From: Ferrimonas sediminum
Lineage (GTDB): Bacteria; Pseudomonadota; Gammaproteobacteria; Enterobacterales; Shewanellaceae
DNA length: 64,000 nt
Assembly: GCF_900100175.1 (NCBI RefSeq)
Contig: NZ_FNEM01000013.1
Span: 54,630-118,629 of the forward strand
Direction of reading: 5' to 3'
Shown: positions 16,441-25,553 of the stretch, in pieces
How the letters are laid out: each line of letters begins with the position of its first letter
How positions within the stretch are numbered: the stretch's first letter is position 1
The notes under the pieces: model-generated
Told to the model about the DNA's origin: nothing
Database searches by the model: none
The model's input: the letters and a program-made list of their open reading frames with translations, nothing else
Made by a program: the position numbers and the translations under genes

Positions 16441-17655
16441 ATGAATCCACTTACCCATACCCTGCGCTGGGCGCTGGGGGTGATGCTGGCGTGCCTGATG
16501 GCGTGCAGCACGCCGCTGGCGGCCGCAGATAACGACCCGGCCGCCGAGGCGCTGGGCACCTACCAGATTTTGCTGGAGGGAGTACCGGGCACCGGTGGCT
16601 TAAGCTACCACATCGCCTTTAACCCCGATGGCAGCGTCTACATCGAGAAGAAGTTCAATGGCCGTGACGAGGCGGAAACCCATCAGTGGCAGCGACAGGG
16701 CGACGCGATCACCATCTTGCCACTGCCTGGCGGAGTGATCACCGATTTCGATCACGCCAGTCTGACGGTGATCGACAGCGAGAACATTGATGTTAACCTC
16801 AACGTCACCGGGGCCAGCCTGGATCTGCTGGAGAAGGACACCACCTTTACTCTGTTCCGTTGGCATGAAACCCAGGCTAAGCTGCACATTCTGCTGACTC
16901 TGGTGATTCTGATCGCCCTGAACGAGCTGTTCCGGTTTGTGAAATGGAGCGGCTTTGCGTTCTTCGTGGGGTTGTCGCTGTTGCTGACCATCTTCGTCTG
17001 GCCCTATCAGGGGGTGGCGTACTGGTTTAAGTGGGCCAAGATCTATTCGGTGGTGTCGGCGTCGGTGTTCTTCCTGCTGATGCGCTTTACCAAGGTGCAC
17101 CAATACAGCCTGGCCAAGCTGTTCTGTGTCGGCTTTCTGGCGATCAACATCGCCGAGGCGGTGGCTCAGGACTTCACCATGGGCTTTACGCCGAACCTGC
17201 TTAATGGCGTGGCCGGGGTACTGTCGATTCTGACCTGTTATTACGGTTGGAAGGGGATTCGCGCCGACGACAGCCCGCAGAAAGACATGGTGTGGCCGAA
17301 GATGACTGCGTTGTGGATCATCGCCTATGACGTGTGGAACTTCGCCTATGTGTACCTGAACTTCCCGGCCTCGGCGTCGGCGCAGTTGATGGTGATTGTG
17401 GCGGCCACCATTCCGGCGCTGTTCATCAAGAAGGGTACCTGGTTGCAGGCCCGCGCCTATACCTTGGCGGCCTGGTTCATGTTCTATTTCACTTTCACCA
17501 ACTTCTACGAGCGCAACCTGTGGATTTTCCCCAGGAATGATACGCTGACCTACTCGGTGGCGGTGTTGAGCCTGGTGCTTAACATCGCCTGTGTCTGGCA
17601 GCTGGTGAGCTTCCACCGCGCCCGTCAGGCCCAGCAGAAGCCGGCGACAGCCTGA
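16441..17655 (+). CDS. DUF5692-like membrane protein with N-terminal lipoprotein domain
   Basis: 404 aa. Residues 1-27 look like a lipoprotein signal (lipobox LMAC). Residues about 28-145 form a soluble beta-rich periplasmic domain (NPDGSVYIEKKFNGRDEA and DGDAITILPLPGG-like strands). The remainder is a polytopic region paralogous to the preceding protein (LNELFRFVKWSGFAFF, WFKWAKIYSV, ALWIIAYDVWNFAYVYLNF). It begins 9 bp after its partner's stop. The pairing of one bare and one domain-fused copy suggests a heteromeric membrane complex. No function is known. Confidence 0.65.
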   Translation: MNPLTHTLRWALGVMLACLMACSTPLAAADNDPAAEALGTYQILLEGVPGTGGLSYHIAFNPDGSVYIEKKFNGRDEAETHQWQRQGDAITILPLPGGVITDFDHASLTVIDSENIDVNLNVTGASLDLLEKDTTFTLFRWHETQAKLHILLTLVILIALNELFRFVKWSGFAFFVGLSLLLTIFVWPYQGVAYWFKWAKIYSVVSASVFFLLMRFTKVHQYSLAKLFCVGFLAINIAEAVAQDFTMGFTPNLLNGVAGVLSILTCYYGWKGIRADDSPQKDMVWPKMTALWIIAYDVWNFAYVYLNFPASASAQLMVIVAATIPALFIKKGTWLQARAYTLAAWFMFYFTFTNFYERNLWIFPRNDTLTYSVAVLSLVLNIACVWQLVSFHRARQAQQKPATA

Positions 17656-17674
17656 TCCCTCTGCTGGCATCCAG

Positions 17675-17705
17675 AAAGGCCGTCAGGTTGGGCGGCCTTT
17701 TTTTG
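17675..17705 (+). terminator. Intrinsic terminator after the DUF5692-like pair
   Basis: AAAGGCCG, loop, CGGCCTTT and then four more T, 20 bp behind the stop codon. Confidence 0.88.
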
Positions 17706-17748
17706 TCATGGGGTTTAGGAAGGCGTCGAGTCACGGCGGCGAGCTCAA

Positions 17749-18336
17749 TCAACCGTCGACGGATTCATCCTGATAGACGCTATCCCTGAAGGTCTGAAGC
17801 CCTTCGTGCACCAGGTTCTGGGTCAGGTCCACGTTGTTCTTGATGTCACCATCCAGCACCTGCAAGCCGTCCAGAATGCCCCGGGCCTCATCGATGCCCT
17901 TGTCCACTGCACCGCCGATGACGCTCATAAAGCCGTCCAGCTGCTCATCGAAGGAGAGGGTTGAGTTCTGCCCCTGGTAGGTTTCGAAGAACTGGGTGGC
18001 AAAGCCCACGATGCGGTCGGCGGTGGCCTCTGGCGAGTAGTCGATGCCTTGCTCCAGCCCCTTTTGGGTGGAGTTCTCGCCCAATGTGGGCGCCAGGTGC
18101 TCATCAATGGCTTCAACGGCGGCACGATACAGCAGCGCCAGGGAGTCCTGGCCGGCGCTTAAGCTGACCTCCTCCATGGCCGTCAGTAGGTGGGCGTTGG
18201 TCATCGCCTTGGCGGCCTGGAAGGCACTCTTGCTGTTTGCCACTTCAGACACCGTCTGACCGTGGTTGCTGCCATCGGTGGGCTTGTTCCTGGCGACGTG
18301 GGAAACCTCTGCCCCATGATTACGAACGTCCATCAA
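17749..18336 (-). CDS. DUF5610-domain protein
   Basis: 195 aa, helical, no signal peptide. The stretch LSAGQDSLALLYRAAVEAID followed by LGENSTQKG and DYSPEATADRIVGFATQFFE is characteristic of the DUF5610 family found in Shewanella-like bacteria and relatives. It has no neighbour in the same orientation that forms an operon. Function unknown. Confidence 0.7.
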   Translation of the reverse strand: MMDVRNHGAEVSHVARNKPTDGSNHGQTVSEVANSKSAFQAAKAMTNAHLLTAMEEVSLSAGQDSLALLYRAAVEAIDEHLAPTLGENSTQKGLEQGIDYSPEATADRIVGFATQFFETYQGQNSTLSFDEQLDGFMSVIGGAVDKGIDEARGILDGLQVLDGDIKNNVDLTQNLVHEGLQTFRDSVYQDESVDG

Positions 18337-18420
18337 TGCTTTGCCTCATTTGAATCTGTTATGAACTCAATATCGGCCAAATGATGAACGTCTTTAGTCA
18401 CCACCACGATTAAGCGGGGC

Positions 18421-19710
18421 TTAGAACTGCCACTGCAGGTACAGGGTGTTGTAGTTGCTGCCGCCTTTGATGCGACCAAAGGCGGAGGAGCTTTCAAACA
18501 TCGAACTGCGGTGGTGAATGCTCCAGCCAAGCCACAGGTGGGACCATTTGCTGCTCTGGAACAGGTCACCGAGGTTGGTATCGATAGAGAAGTCCAGGTA
18601 GTTCATTAATTTGGACGGCCGGTAGCCTTTCTCTTCCAGTTCGCTGCGTTCGATGTAGGTGACCCGGTTGATGTAGGACAAGCCTTCGGCCACACCGAAT
18701 CGCCAGCGAATAGGCCAGCTGAAGGTGTAGTAGGCCTTGATGGCCATGACCCCTTCGTAGCTGGTTTTCTGCACCTCTGAGCTGTGGTGCAGCACTACCC
18801 CTGGCGTGGCGTACAGATCGATGGGGAAACCAAACAGGCTGTCGGTGAGCGGATAACCATAGAATACTGACGTCATCTGGTTGTTGTAGGGGTCTTTCTC
18901 CCAGTCAAAACTGAGAATTTCCCCCAGATTGGAGGGGGTGGCCCAGCCGTGGGCTACGCGAAGGTAATGCCCCTCGAAATCTTCCCGTCGCAGCGGGTTG
19001 GCGCTCTGTTCTGCGGTGGGGAAGAACGCAAATCCGGCGTAGCTCTCCAGGGTAAAGCGTTTGTCCAGGGTATCGAGTTCGCTGATGCCGCTGCCCAATA
19101 CCGATCCCTGCACCTGGCCGATGAGGTACAGGTTGCTGCCCACATGGTATTTCAGGCCAATGCCGGCGGAGGCGCCCAGATCGGCATCGGCACGGGTGTC
19201 GCCCAGGCCGTAGTAATACTCAACAAAGTCCTGGCTGCGCCAGTCCAGTTGCACTGTGGGTTGGTAGCTGAGGTTGCCCCACTGGCCGTCAAAACCGTAT
19301 CTCAGATGGCCGTAACTGCGACCGTTGTTATCACTGAGCAGTTCGGTATCGACAAAATGCCGCTCTCTTGGGACATAGCGGTAGCGCAAACCGAGGTCAA
19401 AACTGTCTTCCTGAATGGTATTTTGCAGCTCTTTGGGAATATCGAAGAAGCGATAACGGGTAAACAGCGTCGCTTGATGCGGTTGGTCTTGCCACAGGTG
19501 GTAGCCGGCTTCGAGGCCATGCAGGTAGAAATCCTCGCCATGGAGAAACATCAGCGGCACGACGTCGGTGACCTGATCGATGTCGGTCTTGTAGGGGATG
19601 TCGGCAAACCGCATGCCGATGGCGATGCCCCATTCGGGCTGCTCGCCACTGCCGGGCACCGCCATGGCTGCACTGCTGCTTAACAGCAAGAGTAAAGTAA
19701 GGGATCTCAT
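18421..19710 (-). CDS. MipA/OmpV-family outer-membrane protein
   Basis: 429 aa. The ATG at 19710 starts a clear signal peptide (MRSLTLLLLLSSSAAMA), and the upstream extension of the same frame is not expected to be translated. Alternating aromatic strands, DFYLHGLEAGYHLWQ, EYYYGLGDTRAD and the terminal LYLQWQF fit the MipA/OmpV family, which in some species scaffolds murein synthesis or acts as an osmoporin. It is transcribed as a single gene facing the DUF5610 gene. Confidence 0.82.
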   Translation of the reverse strand: MRSLTLLLLLSSSAAMAVPGSGEQPEWGIAIGMRFADIPYKTDIDQVTDVVPLMFLHGEDFYLHGLEAGYHLWQDQPHQATLFTRYRFFDIPKELQNTIQEDSFDLGLRYRYVPRERHFVDTELLSDNNGRSYGHLRYGFDGQWGNLSYQPTVQLDWRSQDFVEYYYGLGDTRADADLGASAGIGLKYHVGSNLYLIGQVQGSVLGSGISELDTLDKRFTLESYAGFAFFPTAEQSANPLRREDFEGHYLRVAHGWATPSNLGEILSFDWEKDPYNNQMTSVFYGYPLTDSLFGFPIDLYATPGVVLHHSSEVQKTSYEGVMAIKAYYTFSWPIRWRFGVAEGLSYINRVTYIERSELEEKGYRPSKLMNYLDFSIDTNLGDLFQSSKWSHLWLGWSIHHRSSMFESSSAFGRIKGGSNYNTLYLQWQF

Positions 19711-20051
19711 GACTATCAGAATGGCAAATCTTGGAATAAATTGCCGCGTAGTTTGCCACAAGTGAGTGAATTTTCTGTGGAAGGAGCGTAACTAACTGTG
19801 TCTTTCGCGCGCTCCGGTCCGGTCTGGGAGTGCCATGACAGAAGGGGTTCGGTCCACTGAGGGGGCAAAAAGCAGTCAGTCAGTCGAATGTTGAACATTT
19901 TTTTGGTTCAGGCGGGAAGAGGGCGGCGGTGGCCTGAGCCGGGCTGCACCCCTTGGTATAGGTGGCTTGGCCATCCAGACGTCCATTCTTGCGGTGGTAA
20001 CGGTGGCAAACGCTGTGACTATTCACAGACATTTATCGCTGTTCAATGCCT

Positions 20052-20101
20052 TGTGATCTCTGGCACAATCTTGGACTGTGGCATGGTTATCATGGCCACC
20101 A
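20052..20101 (+). promoter_or_regulatory. CRP-like site and class II-like promoter for the btuB riboswitch transcript
   Basis: TGTGATCTCTGGCACA (20052-20067) matches TGTGA-N6-TCACA with one mismatch. TATCAT (20089-20094) is a plausible -10, predicting a start near 20101. The CRP centre would then be at -41.5, the class II position, which would explain the poor -35. This is an inference from spacing. Confidence 0.45.
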
Positions 20102-20110
20102 AATTGAGGT

Positions 20111-20266
20111 GCAAGGGATCGTTCGACGACGATTCATGCATAACAGGGAACGCGGTGAGATCCCGCGGCTGTACCTGCAACTGTAATCAGAGCGACGTGT
20201 CGATAACCACTGGGCAACCGGGAAGGGAGCACGTTCAGACGCTGAGAGCCAGGAGACCTACCTTGA
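20111..20266 (+). promoter_or_regulatory. Cobalamin riboswitch 1 (btuB leader)
   Basis: Conserved aptamer pieces appear in order: ACAGGGAACGCGGTGAGA (20143 on), CTGCAACTGTAATC, ACCACTGGGCAACCGGGAAG and the B12 box AGCCAGGAGACCTACC (20247-20262). It sits 220 bp before btuB. Adenosylcobalamin binding should reduce expression of the uptake/assembly operon. No clear intrinsic terminator follows, so control is probably at translation initiation. Confidence 0.93.
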
Positions 20267-20486
20267 TTTGCTGATTTGACTCAAGCGGGTTTCTTGAGCA
20301 GATAGCCTGATAAGACCGTTTGAACCGGGTGGCAAGGCGAACCTTGCTTCCATTTTCGCATCGAGCTGGCCTTATCTGGTATTCGTCTGTTGTACGTGTG
20401 AGCACCCCGTCGTGATGACGGATTCACCTACCTCTCTGTTGAGAGCATTCCCGCGCTTTTAAAACTCGATTATTCAAGGAAAAACC

Positions 20487-22310
20487 ATGAGTTTAAAAAC
20501 GCGCCTTTCTGTATTGTCCCTGGCCCTGTGTGCCAGCTACGCGGCTACCGCTGCGCCCGACTATGAAACCATTGTGGTCACCGCCGATCGCTTTGATACT
20601 GCCCCTGAGCAGCAGCTGGCGGTGGTCAATACCATCGAGCGGGTGGAGATCGAGGAGCTGGCGCCGATCTCTGTGGTCGACATTCTCGAACGACTGCCTG
20701 GCCTCAGCGTGACCCGTACCGGCGGTGCCGGTCAGACCGCCAATATCAGCATTCGAGGCTCCGAATCGGACCATGTGCTGGTGCTGATCGATGGCGTTCG
20801 CATCAGTTCCGCCACCCTGGGCAGCGTCAGCTTTTCCAGTCTGGCGCCGGAACAGGTGGAGCGCATCGAAGTGGTGAAAGGCGCTCGCGCCGCCGTGTGG
20901 GGCAGTGATGCCATCGGTGGTGTGGTACAGATCTTTACCCGCCGTCTGGAAGGGGGCCAATGGTACGCTTCCGGCGCCGTGGGCAGCAACAACTACAGCC
21001 GCCTCAGTGCCGGTGCCGGCATCAGCCACGGTGACGGCAGTACCAGCCTGACCGTGTCCCAGGAGCAGAGTGATGGCTTTGATGTACGCCGCGATAGTGA
21101 AACCGATGACGATGGCTATGATCGCCTTACCTTCGGCCTGAATGGTCAGCAGAACCTCAGTGAACAGTGGCTGCTGAACTGGAGCGGTCAGTACAACACC
21201 GGCAGCTACGAGTACGACAACAGTGCCCCCTACAGCAATGAGGCCGATTACGACAACTTCTTCTGGAACCTGGAGGCGCAGTACGACCGCAACGACTTCA
21301 GCTCCAAGCTGTCTGCAGGCCAGGCCCGGGATTACAACGATAACTACCGCGCCGGTGAGCCAGGCCACAGCATCTATGAGACCCGCCGAAACCAACTGAG
21401 CTGGATCAACCAGTATCAGGCGGGCGGCGCCCTGACCCTGAGCGGCGGCGTGGATTACTACAATGAGTCGGTGCGCGGCGATTACGCCCAGGATGAGCGT
21501 GACGTGGTGGGGGTGTTTGCCCTGGCCCGCGCCGATCTCGGTGCCTGGCTGCTGGAAGGGGTGGTGCGTTATGACGATGTGGAAAACATCGACAGCGAAG
21601 TCTCCTACAACACCAGTGCCGCCTATCGCTTCAATGACCAGTGGCGCCTGAGTGCCAGCTATGGCACCGCCTTCAAGGCCCCCACCTTTAACGATCTGTA
21701 CTGGCCGGAGCTGGGGAACGATCAACTGACGTCGGAAACCTCAAAGAACGTCGATCTGACCCTGAACTACGCCGGTAACGGCTACAACGCCTACGTCAGC
21801 GTGTTCCAGAATAAGGTTGACGATCTCATCAACTGGGCCAAGACCGGCGAGAAAGACGACAACGGCTGGGACATCTATAAGCCATCCAATGTCGATAAGG
21901 CCATACTCAAGGGCGTTGAGCTGGGCAGCGACTTCGAGCTGTTTGGTCTGCAGCACCAACTGGCGTACACCTATCTGGATGCCGAAGACGACAGCAGCGG
22001 TGAGCAGTTGGAGGGGCGCAGCGAGCATGAGTTCGACTATTCGGCCGCTTACGTCCGCAGCCAGTGGGACCTGCGCGTCGATTACCACTATCAGGGCAAA
22101 CGCAATGACGGTGACAACAACTACGATGGCAACCCTGACTTCATCAGCCCCTACCACAAGGTGGACGTCAGCCTGGGCTACGCCTTTACCCAGGGCTGGA
22201 AGGTGCGCCTGAAAGCCAATAACCTGCTGGATGAAGAGGTGATCTCCAACGGCAGTTATTACGGCCCGGGTGCCGAGTGGTTCCTGAGCCTGAGCTACAG
22301 CGACTTTTAA
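20487..22310 (+). CDS. btuB: TonB-dependent cobalamin/corrinoid outer-membrane receptor
   Basis: 607 aa, the usual BtuB length. Signal peptide (to about residue 22), TonB box ETIVVTA, then a plug domain (IEELAPISVVDILERLPGLS, NISIRGSESDHVLVLIDGVR, VERIEVVKGARAAVWGSDAIGG) and a 22-strand barrel ending in LSYSDF. It imports B12 or other corrinoids across the outer membrane using TonB energy. The riboswitch upstream and the btuDCF genes downstream support the specificity. Confidence 0.93.
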   Translation: MSLKTRLSVLSLALCASYAATAAPDYETIVVTADRFDTAPEQQLAVVNTIERVEIEELAPISVVDILERLPGLSVTRTGGAGQTANISIRGSESDHVLVLIDGVRISSATLGSVSFSSLAPEQVERIEVVKGARAAVWGSDAIGGVVQIFTRRLEGGQWYASGAVGSNNYSRLSAGAGISHGDGSTSLTVSQEQSDGFDVRRDSETDDDGYDRLTFGLNGQQNLSEQWLLNWSGQYNTGSYEYDNSAPYSNEADYDNFFWNLEAQYDRNDFSSKLSAGQARDYNDNYRAGEPGHSIYETRRNQLSWINQYQAGGALTLSGGVDYYNESVRGDYAQDERDVVGVFALARADLGAWLLEGVVRYDDVENIDSEVSYNTSAAYRFNDQWRLSASYGTAFKAPTFNDLYWPELGNDQLTSETSKNVDLTLNYAGNGYNAYVSVFQNKVDDLINWAKTGEKDDNGWDIYKPSNVDKAILKGVELGSDFELFGLQHQLAYTYLDAEDDSSGEQLEGRSEHEFDYSAAYVRSQWDLRVDYHYQGKRNDGDNNYDGNPDFISPYHKVDVSLGYAFTQGWKVRLKANNLLDEEVISNGSYYGPGAEWFLSLSYSDF

Positions 22311-22319
22311 ACGCACGGG

Positions 22320-22345
22320 GCGCCACCCTGGTTACAGGGTGGCGC
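22320..22345 (+). other. Strong stem-loop between btuB and btuD
   Basis: GCGCCACCCTG, GTTA loop, CAGGGTGGCGC: a perfect 11-bp stem without a T-run. It probably stabilises the btuB mRNA 3' end or partly uncouples btuB from the downstream cistrons, allowing more receptor than transporter. Confidence 0.7.
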
Positions 22346-22383
22346 ATTAACGGCAACCGAGTCAGTCACACAGAGACAGCATC

Positions 22384-23217
22384 ATGTTTAAGTCCTTCGA
22401 TGACAACCAGTACGACTGTGAGTCCAGTCCCCACCTGCAGGTGGAGGGGCTAAGCTGGGGCTGTCGTGAGCGCCAGGTGCTGCATGACGTCGGTTTTACC
22501 GTTAATCACGGCGAATTTGTCGGTCTGCTTGGCCCTAACGGGGTCGGTAAATCGACGTTGTTGCGGTGCCTGTACCGTTACCTGATTCCTCAGCAGGGGC
22601 GCATCGCCCTGGCAGGAACCGAGATAGGCACCATCAGCCGCCGGGCCTTTGCCCGACAGGTGGCGGTGGTAACCCAGCATGGTCCATCGGGATTTTCGAT
22701 GACCGTGCGTCAATTTTTAACCACCGGTTTGCTGGCTCACAGCAGCTGGTGGCAACGTCTTGACCGCCGGGATGAATCTGCACGGGTCGAGGCGGTGTTG
22801 CAGCGGGTCAAGCTGGCATCACTGGCGGAGCATCATTTTGATTCCCTCTCCGGTGGCGAGCGTCAGCGGGTACTCATTGCCCGGGCGCTGCTGCAGCAGC
22901 CCAGGCTGCTGTTACTGGATGAGCCGACCAACCACCTGGACGTGCGTTACCAGATTGAGACTCTGAAGCTGGTGCGCAGTTTAGGCATCACCGTGGTGGC
23001 CTCCATCCATGATCTGAATCTGGCCAGTGCCTATTGCGACCGGATTCTGCTGCTGAGTGAGGGCGCGCTGGTGGCCAGTGGCCTGCCGCAGCAGGTACTC
23101 ACCGCCGATCGCATTCGATCGGTCTACGGGGTGGACGCCCGAGTGGATATGCACCCGAACGGCCGCTACCCGCGCATTACTTACGACTACCAAAAGCCTG
23201 CCTATGCCCTTGCTTAA
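22384..23217 (+). CDS. btuD: Cobalamin ABC transporter ATP-binding protein
   Basis: 277 aa, FecE/HmuV/BtuD type. Walker A LLGPNGVGKST, signature LSGGERQRV, Walker B LLLLDEPTNHLD and the H-loop SIHDLN are all present. It powers corrinoid import through the BtuC dimer. Its end overlaps the btuC start by 14 nt. Confidence 0.9.
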   Translation: MFKSFDDNQYDCESSPHLQVEGLSWGCRERQVLHDVGFTVNHGEFVGLLGPNGVGKSTLLRCLYRYLIPQQGRIALAGTEIGTISRRAFARQVAVVTQHGPSGFSMTVRQFLTTGLLAHSSWWQRLDRRDESARVEAVLQRVKLASLAEHHFDSLSGGERQRVLIARALLQQPRLLLLDEPTNHLDVRYQIETLKLVRSLGITVVASIHDLNLASAYCDRILLLSEGALVASGLPQQVLTADRIRSVYGVDARVDMHPNGRYPRITYDYQKPAYALA

Positions 23218-24199
23218 GCCGCAGCTGTTGCTGCTGATCCTGTTTCCCCTCGTTGTGTTGTCACCGATGTTGGCGATCGCCTTTGGCAGTGCCGACATCG
23301 CCCTGGGTGACGTCGGCCTGGCGGTGGCCAATGCCCTCATCGGTGCCGACGCCGCCAACCTGTCCCAGCGCATCATCATCGAACTGCGCTTGCCGCGGGT
23401 GCTGCTGGCGATGTTGTGCGGCGCGGGACTGGCAGTGTCCGGCTCGGTGCTGCAAAGCGTGACCCGTAACCCGCTGGCGGATCCCTACCTGTTTGGCATC
23501 TCCGCCGGTTCCACCCTGGGGGCGGTGATCGCTCTGACTACCGGTCTGGCGGGTCTGAGCCTGCCGCTGTGCGCGTTTCTGGGATCGCTGATCGCCGTAG
23601 CGGTGGTGATGGTGATGGCCCGTGACGGTCAGGTTGAAGGGCTGATTCTGGCGGGGGTGGCAATCTCGTTTCTGCTGTCCTCATTGGCCAATCTGGTGCT
23701 CTATTTCGGAGACAATCAGGCGATTCAGGCGGTGCTGTTCTGGAACATGGGCAGCTTTAGCCGCGCCACCTGGGGCACGCTGTGGATCCCCTCGGTAGTG
23801 GTGTTGACGGCGCTGTTGGTGGTGTACCAGTTTCAGCGGCCGCTGCAGGCGTTGATGACCGGAGACGAAAGTGCCCACACCCAGGGGGTGGCGGTGGTGC
23901 CTCTGCGCCTGGGAATGTTGCTGTTGACCGCGTTGATCACCGCGTCTCTGGTGGCGTACTGCGGCGGCATCGGCTTTGTCGGCCTGATGGTGCCGCACAT
24001 CGTACGGCTACTGATTGGCGCCGCCAGCGGTGCCACCCTGATCGCCACCGCCCTGTTCGGGGCGATTCTGATGGTGTGGGTGGATCTGCTCTCCCGGCAA
24101 CTGCTGGGTAATCAGGAGCTGCCGGTCGGGGTGGTGACTGCCATTCTCGGCAGTGCGTTCTTTATCGGAATTTTAATGAAGCGTCGGGGTCGTTCATGA
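23204..24199 (+). CDS. btuC: Cobalamin ABC transporter permease (FecCD family)
   Basis: 331 aa with about ten helices. Family landmarks are LRLPRVLLAMLCGAGLAVSG, TRNPLADPYLFGISAG and GIGFVGLMVPHIVRLL. The ATG at 23204 is chosen because the protein then begins with its first membrane helix; the longer upstream frame only reads through btuD. It overlaps btuD by 14 nt and cobU by 4 nt. Confidence 0.9.
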   Translation: MPLLKPQLLLLILFPLVVLSPMLAIAFGSADIALGDVGLAVANALIGADAANLSQRIIIELRLPRVLLAMLCGAGLAVSGSVLQSVTRNPLADPYLFGISAGSTLGAVIALTTGLAGLSLPLCAFLGSLIAVAVVMVMARDGQVEGLILAGVAISFLLSSLANLVLYFGDNQAIQAVLFWNMGSFSRATWGTLWIPSVVVLTALLVVYQFQRPLQALMTGDESAHTQGVAVVPLRLGMLLLTALITASLVAYCGGIGFVGLMVPHIVRLLIGAASGATLIATALFGAILMVWVDLLSRQLLGNQELPVGVVTAILGSAFFIGILMKRRGRS

Positions 24200-24723
24200 A
24201 GCAGTTAATCAGCGGCGGCGCCCGCTCCGGAAAAAGCCGTCTGGCCCAGCAGCGAGCCCTGCAATGGCAACAGGCCAGTGGCGGTGAGGTGGTGGTGATT
24301 GCCACTGCCAGGGTGGACGACAGCATGGCCGAGCGCATCGCCCACCACCAGCGTCACCGGCCCGCCGTGTGGTCGCTGATTGAAGCCCAGCGGGATCTGG
24401 CCGCAGTCCTTGAGGCCACCTCCAAGCCGGACACCCTGATCCTGGTGGACTGTTTAACCCTGTGGCTGGCCAATGAGCTGTTCGCCGACGATGGCGACTG
24501 GCCGGCGGCCAAGGCGGCACTGTTGCAGAGCCTGACGACACTGCCCGGCCCGGTGATCTTCATCGGTAACGAAGTGGGGCAGGGTGTCGTGCCGCTGGGG
24601 GAGTCCAACCGCCGCTTTGTGGATGAGTGCGGCTGGCTGCACCAGCACCTGGGCCAGCGGGTCGACAGGGTCACCCTGACCATCGCCGGTCTGCCGCTGG
24701 AGCTGAAAGGGGCGTCACAATGA
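24196..24723 (+). CDS. cobU: Adenosylcobinamide kinase/guanylyltransferase (first copy)
   Basis: 175 aa. P-loop GGARSGKS at 7-14, then VVVIATARVDDSMAERI, a guanylate-attachment region with His-x-x-His (AHHQRHRP) and VDCLTLWLANELF. Converts adenosylcobinamide to its phosphate and then to GDP-cobinamide for nucleotide-loop assembly. It overlaps btuC by 4 nt and btuF by 4 nt, placing it inside the import genes. A second copy lies at 25550. Confidence 0.92.
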   Translation: MKQLISGGARSGKSRLAQQRALQWQQASGGEVVVIATARVDDSMAERIAHHQRHRPAVWSLIEAQRDLAAVLEATSKPDTLILVDCLTLWLANELFADDGDWPAAKAALLQSLTTLPGPVIFIGNEVGQGVVPLGESNRRFVDECGWLHQHLGQRVDRVTLTIAGLPLELKGASQ

Positions 24724-25553
24724 GCGCCCTGAAGTGGTTGTGGCCCCTGATGCTGATGGCGCCCTGGGCTCTGGCGGTGCCGCAGAAACTGGTGGCGCTG
24801 TCTCCCCATTCGGTGGAGATGCTGTTTGCCATCGGCGCCGGCGATCGCATCGAGGCGACGGTGGATTACGCCGACTACCCGGAAGCGGCCCAGGCGATCC
24901 CACGTATCGGTCGTTTCGACTATCTGAATATGGAAGCCCTGATGTTGCTGCAGCCGGATCTGGTGGTGCTCAGCATCGAGGACACCAGCGCGCCCCTGAT
25001 CGAGCGTCTGCGAAGCCTGGGGCTGCCGGTGTTTGACACCAGCGTAACCCGCATCGACGAGATTGCCGATCGCCTCGAACAGCTGGGTCAGGCCCTGGGA
25101 CTGGAGGCCGAAGGCCACAAACAGGCCGGCGAGTTTCGGCTGCGGCTGGCTCAACTGCGCCAGCAGTACCGGCAGCAGGCACCGGTCAAGGTGTTCTACC
25201 AGGTGTGGCCCGAGCCCCTGACCACGGTGTCCGGCGGCTGGATGAACGGCATTTTAGCCGACTGTGGTGCCGATAATGTGTTTGCCGATGGCGAGGCCGA
25301 TTACCCCCAGGTCTCCATGGAGCAGGTGCTGGTGCGTAAGCCGGAGATCATTCTCAAGCCGGAGTACCACGGCAACAGCAATCAGGAAGTGGTGGACTGG
25401 CGGGTATGGCCGGAGATTCCGGCGGTGGCCAACGATCAGATTGTGCCCATCGAGGGCGATCTGGTGCACCGCACTGGCCCCAGGGTGCTGGAAGGCATGG
25501 CACTGGTGTGTCGCAAGATAGACACTGCCCGCCGGCAACGGGAGGCGCTGTGA
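24720..25553 (+). CDS. btuF: Periplasmic corrinoid-binding protein
   Basis: 277 aa. The ATG at 24720 opens a signal peptide (LMLMAPWALA) and is preferred to the upstream in-frame codon inside cobU. The type III periplasmic-binding fold is shown by LVALSPHSVEMLFAIGAGDR, VDYADYPEAA, IPRIGRF, LQPDLVVL and VWPEIPAVANDQI. It delivers corrinoids to BtuCD. Its stop overlaps the GTG start of the second cobU. Confidence 0.9.
   Translation: MSALKWLWPLMLMAPWALAVPQKLVALSPHSVEMLFAIGAGDRIEATVDYADYPEAAQAIPRIGRFDYLNMEALMLLQPDLVVLSIEDTSAPLIERLRSLGLPVFDTSVTRIDEIADRLEQLGQALGLEAEGHKQAGEFRLRLAQLRQQYRQQAPVKVFYQVWPEPLTTVSGGWMNGILADCGADNVFADGEADYPQVSMEQVLVRKPEIILKPEYHGNSNQEVVDWRVWPEIPAVANDQIVPIEGDLVHRTGPRVLEGMALVCRKIDTARRQREAL

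Larger units (their letters stand above)
19711..20486 (+). other. 776-bp intergenic region upstream of btuB
   Basis: No gene is supported. The first 340 bp hold only short unconvincing frames. The remainder holds a CRP-like site, a candidate promoter, a cobalamin riboswitch and a 200-nt stretch after the aptamer. That stretch contains small hairpins (e.g. CGTCGTGATGACGG near 20409) and may form the expression platform. Confidence 0.7.

Noticed and set aside
19888..20274. 128-codon frame upstream of btuB
   Set aside because: Overlaps the cobalamin riboswitch and has no recognisable protein features.
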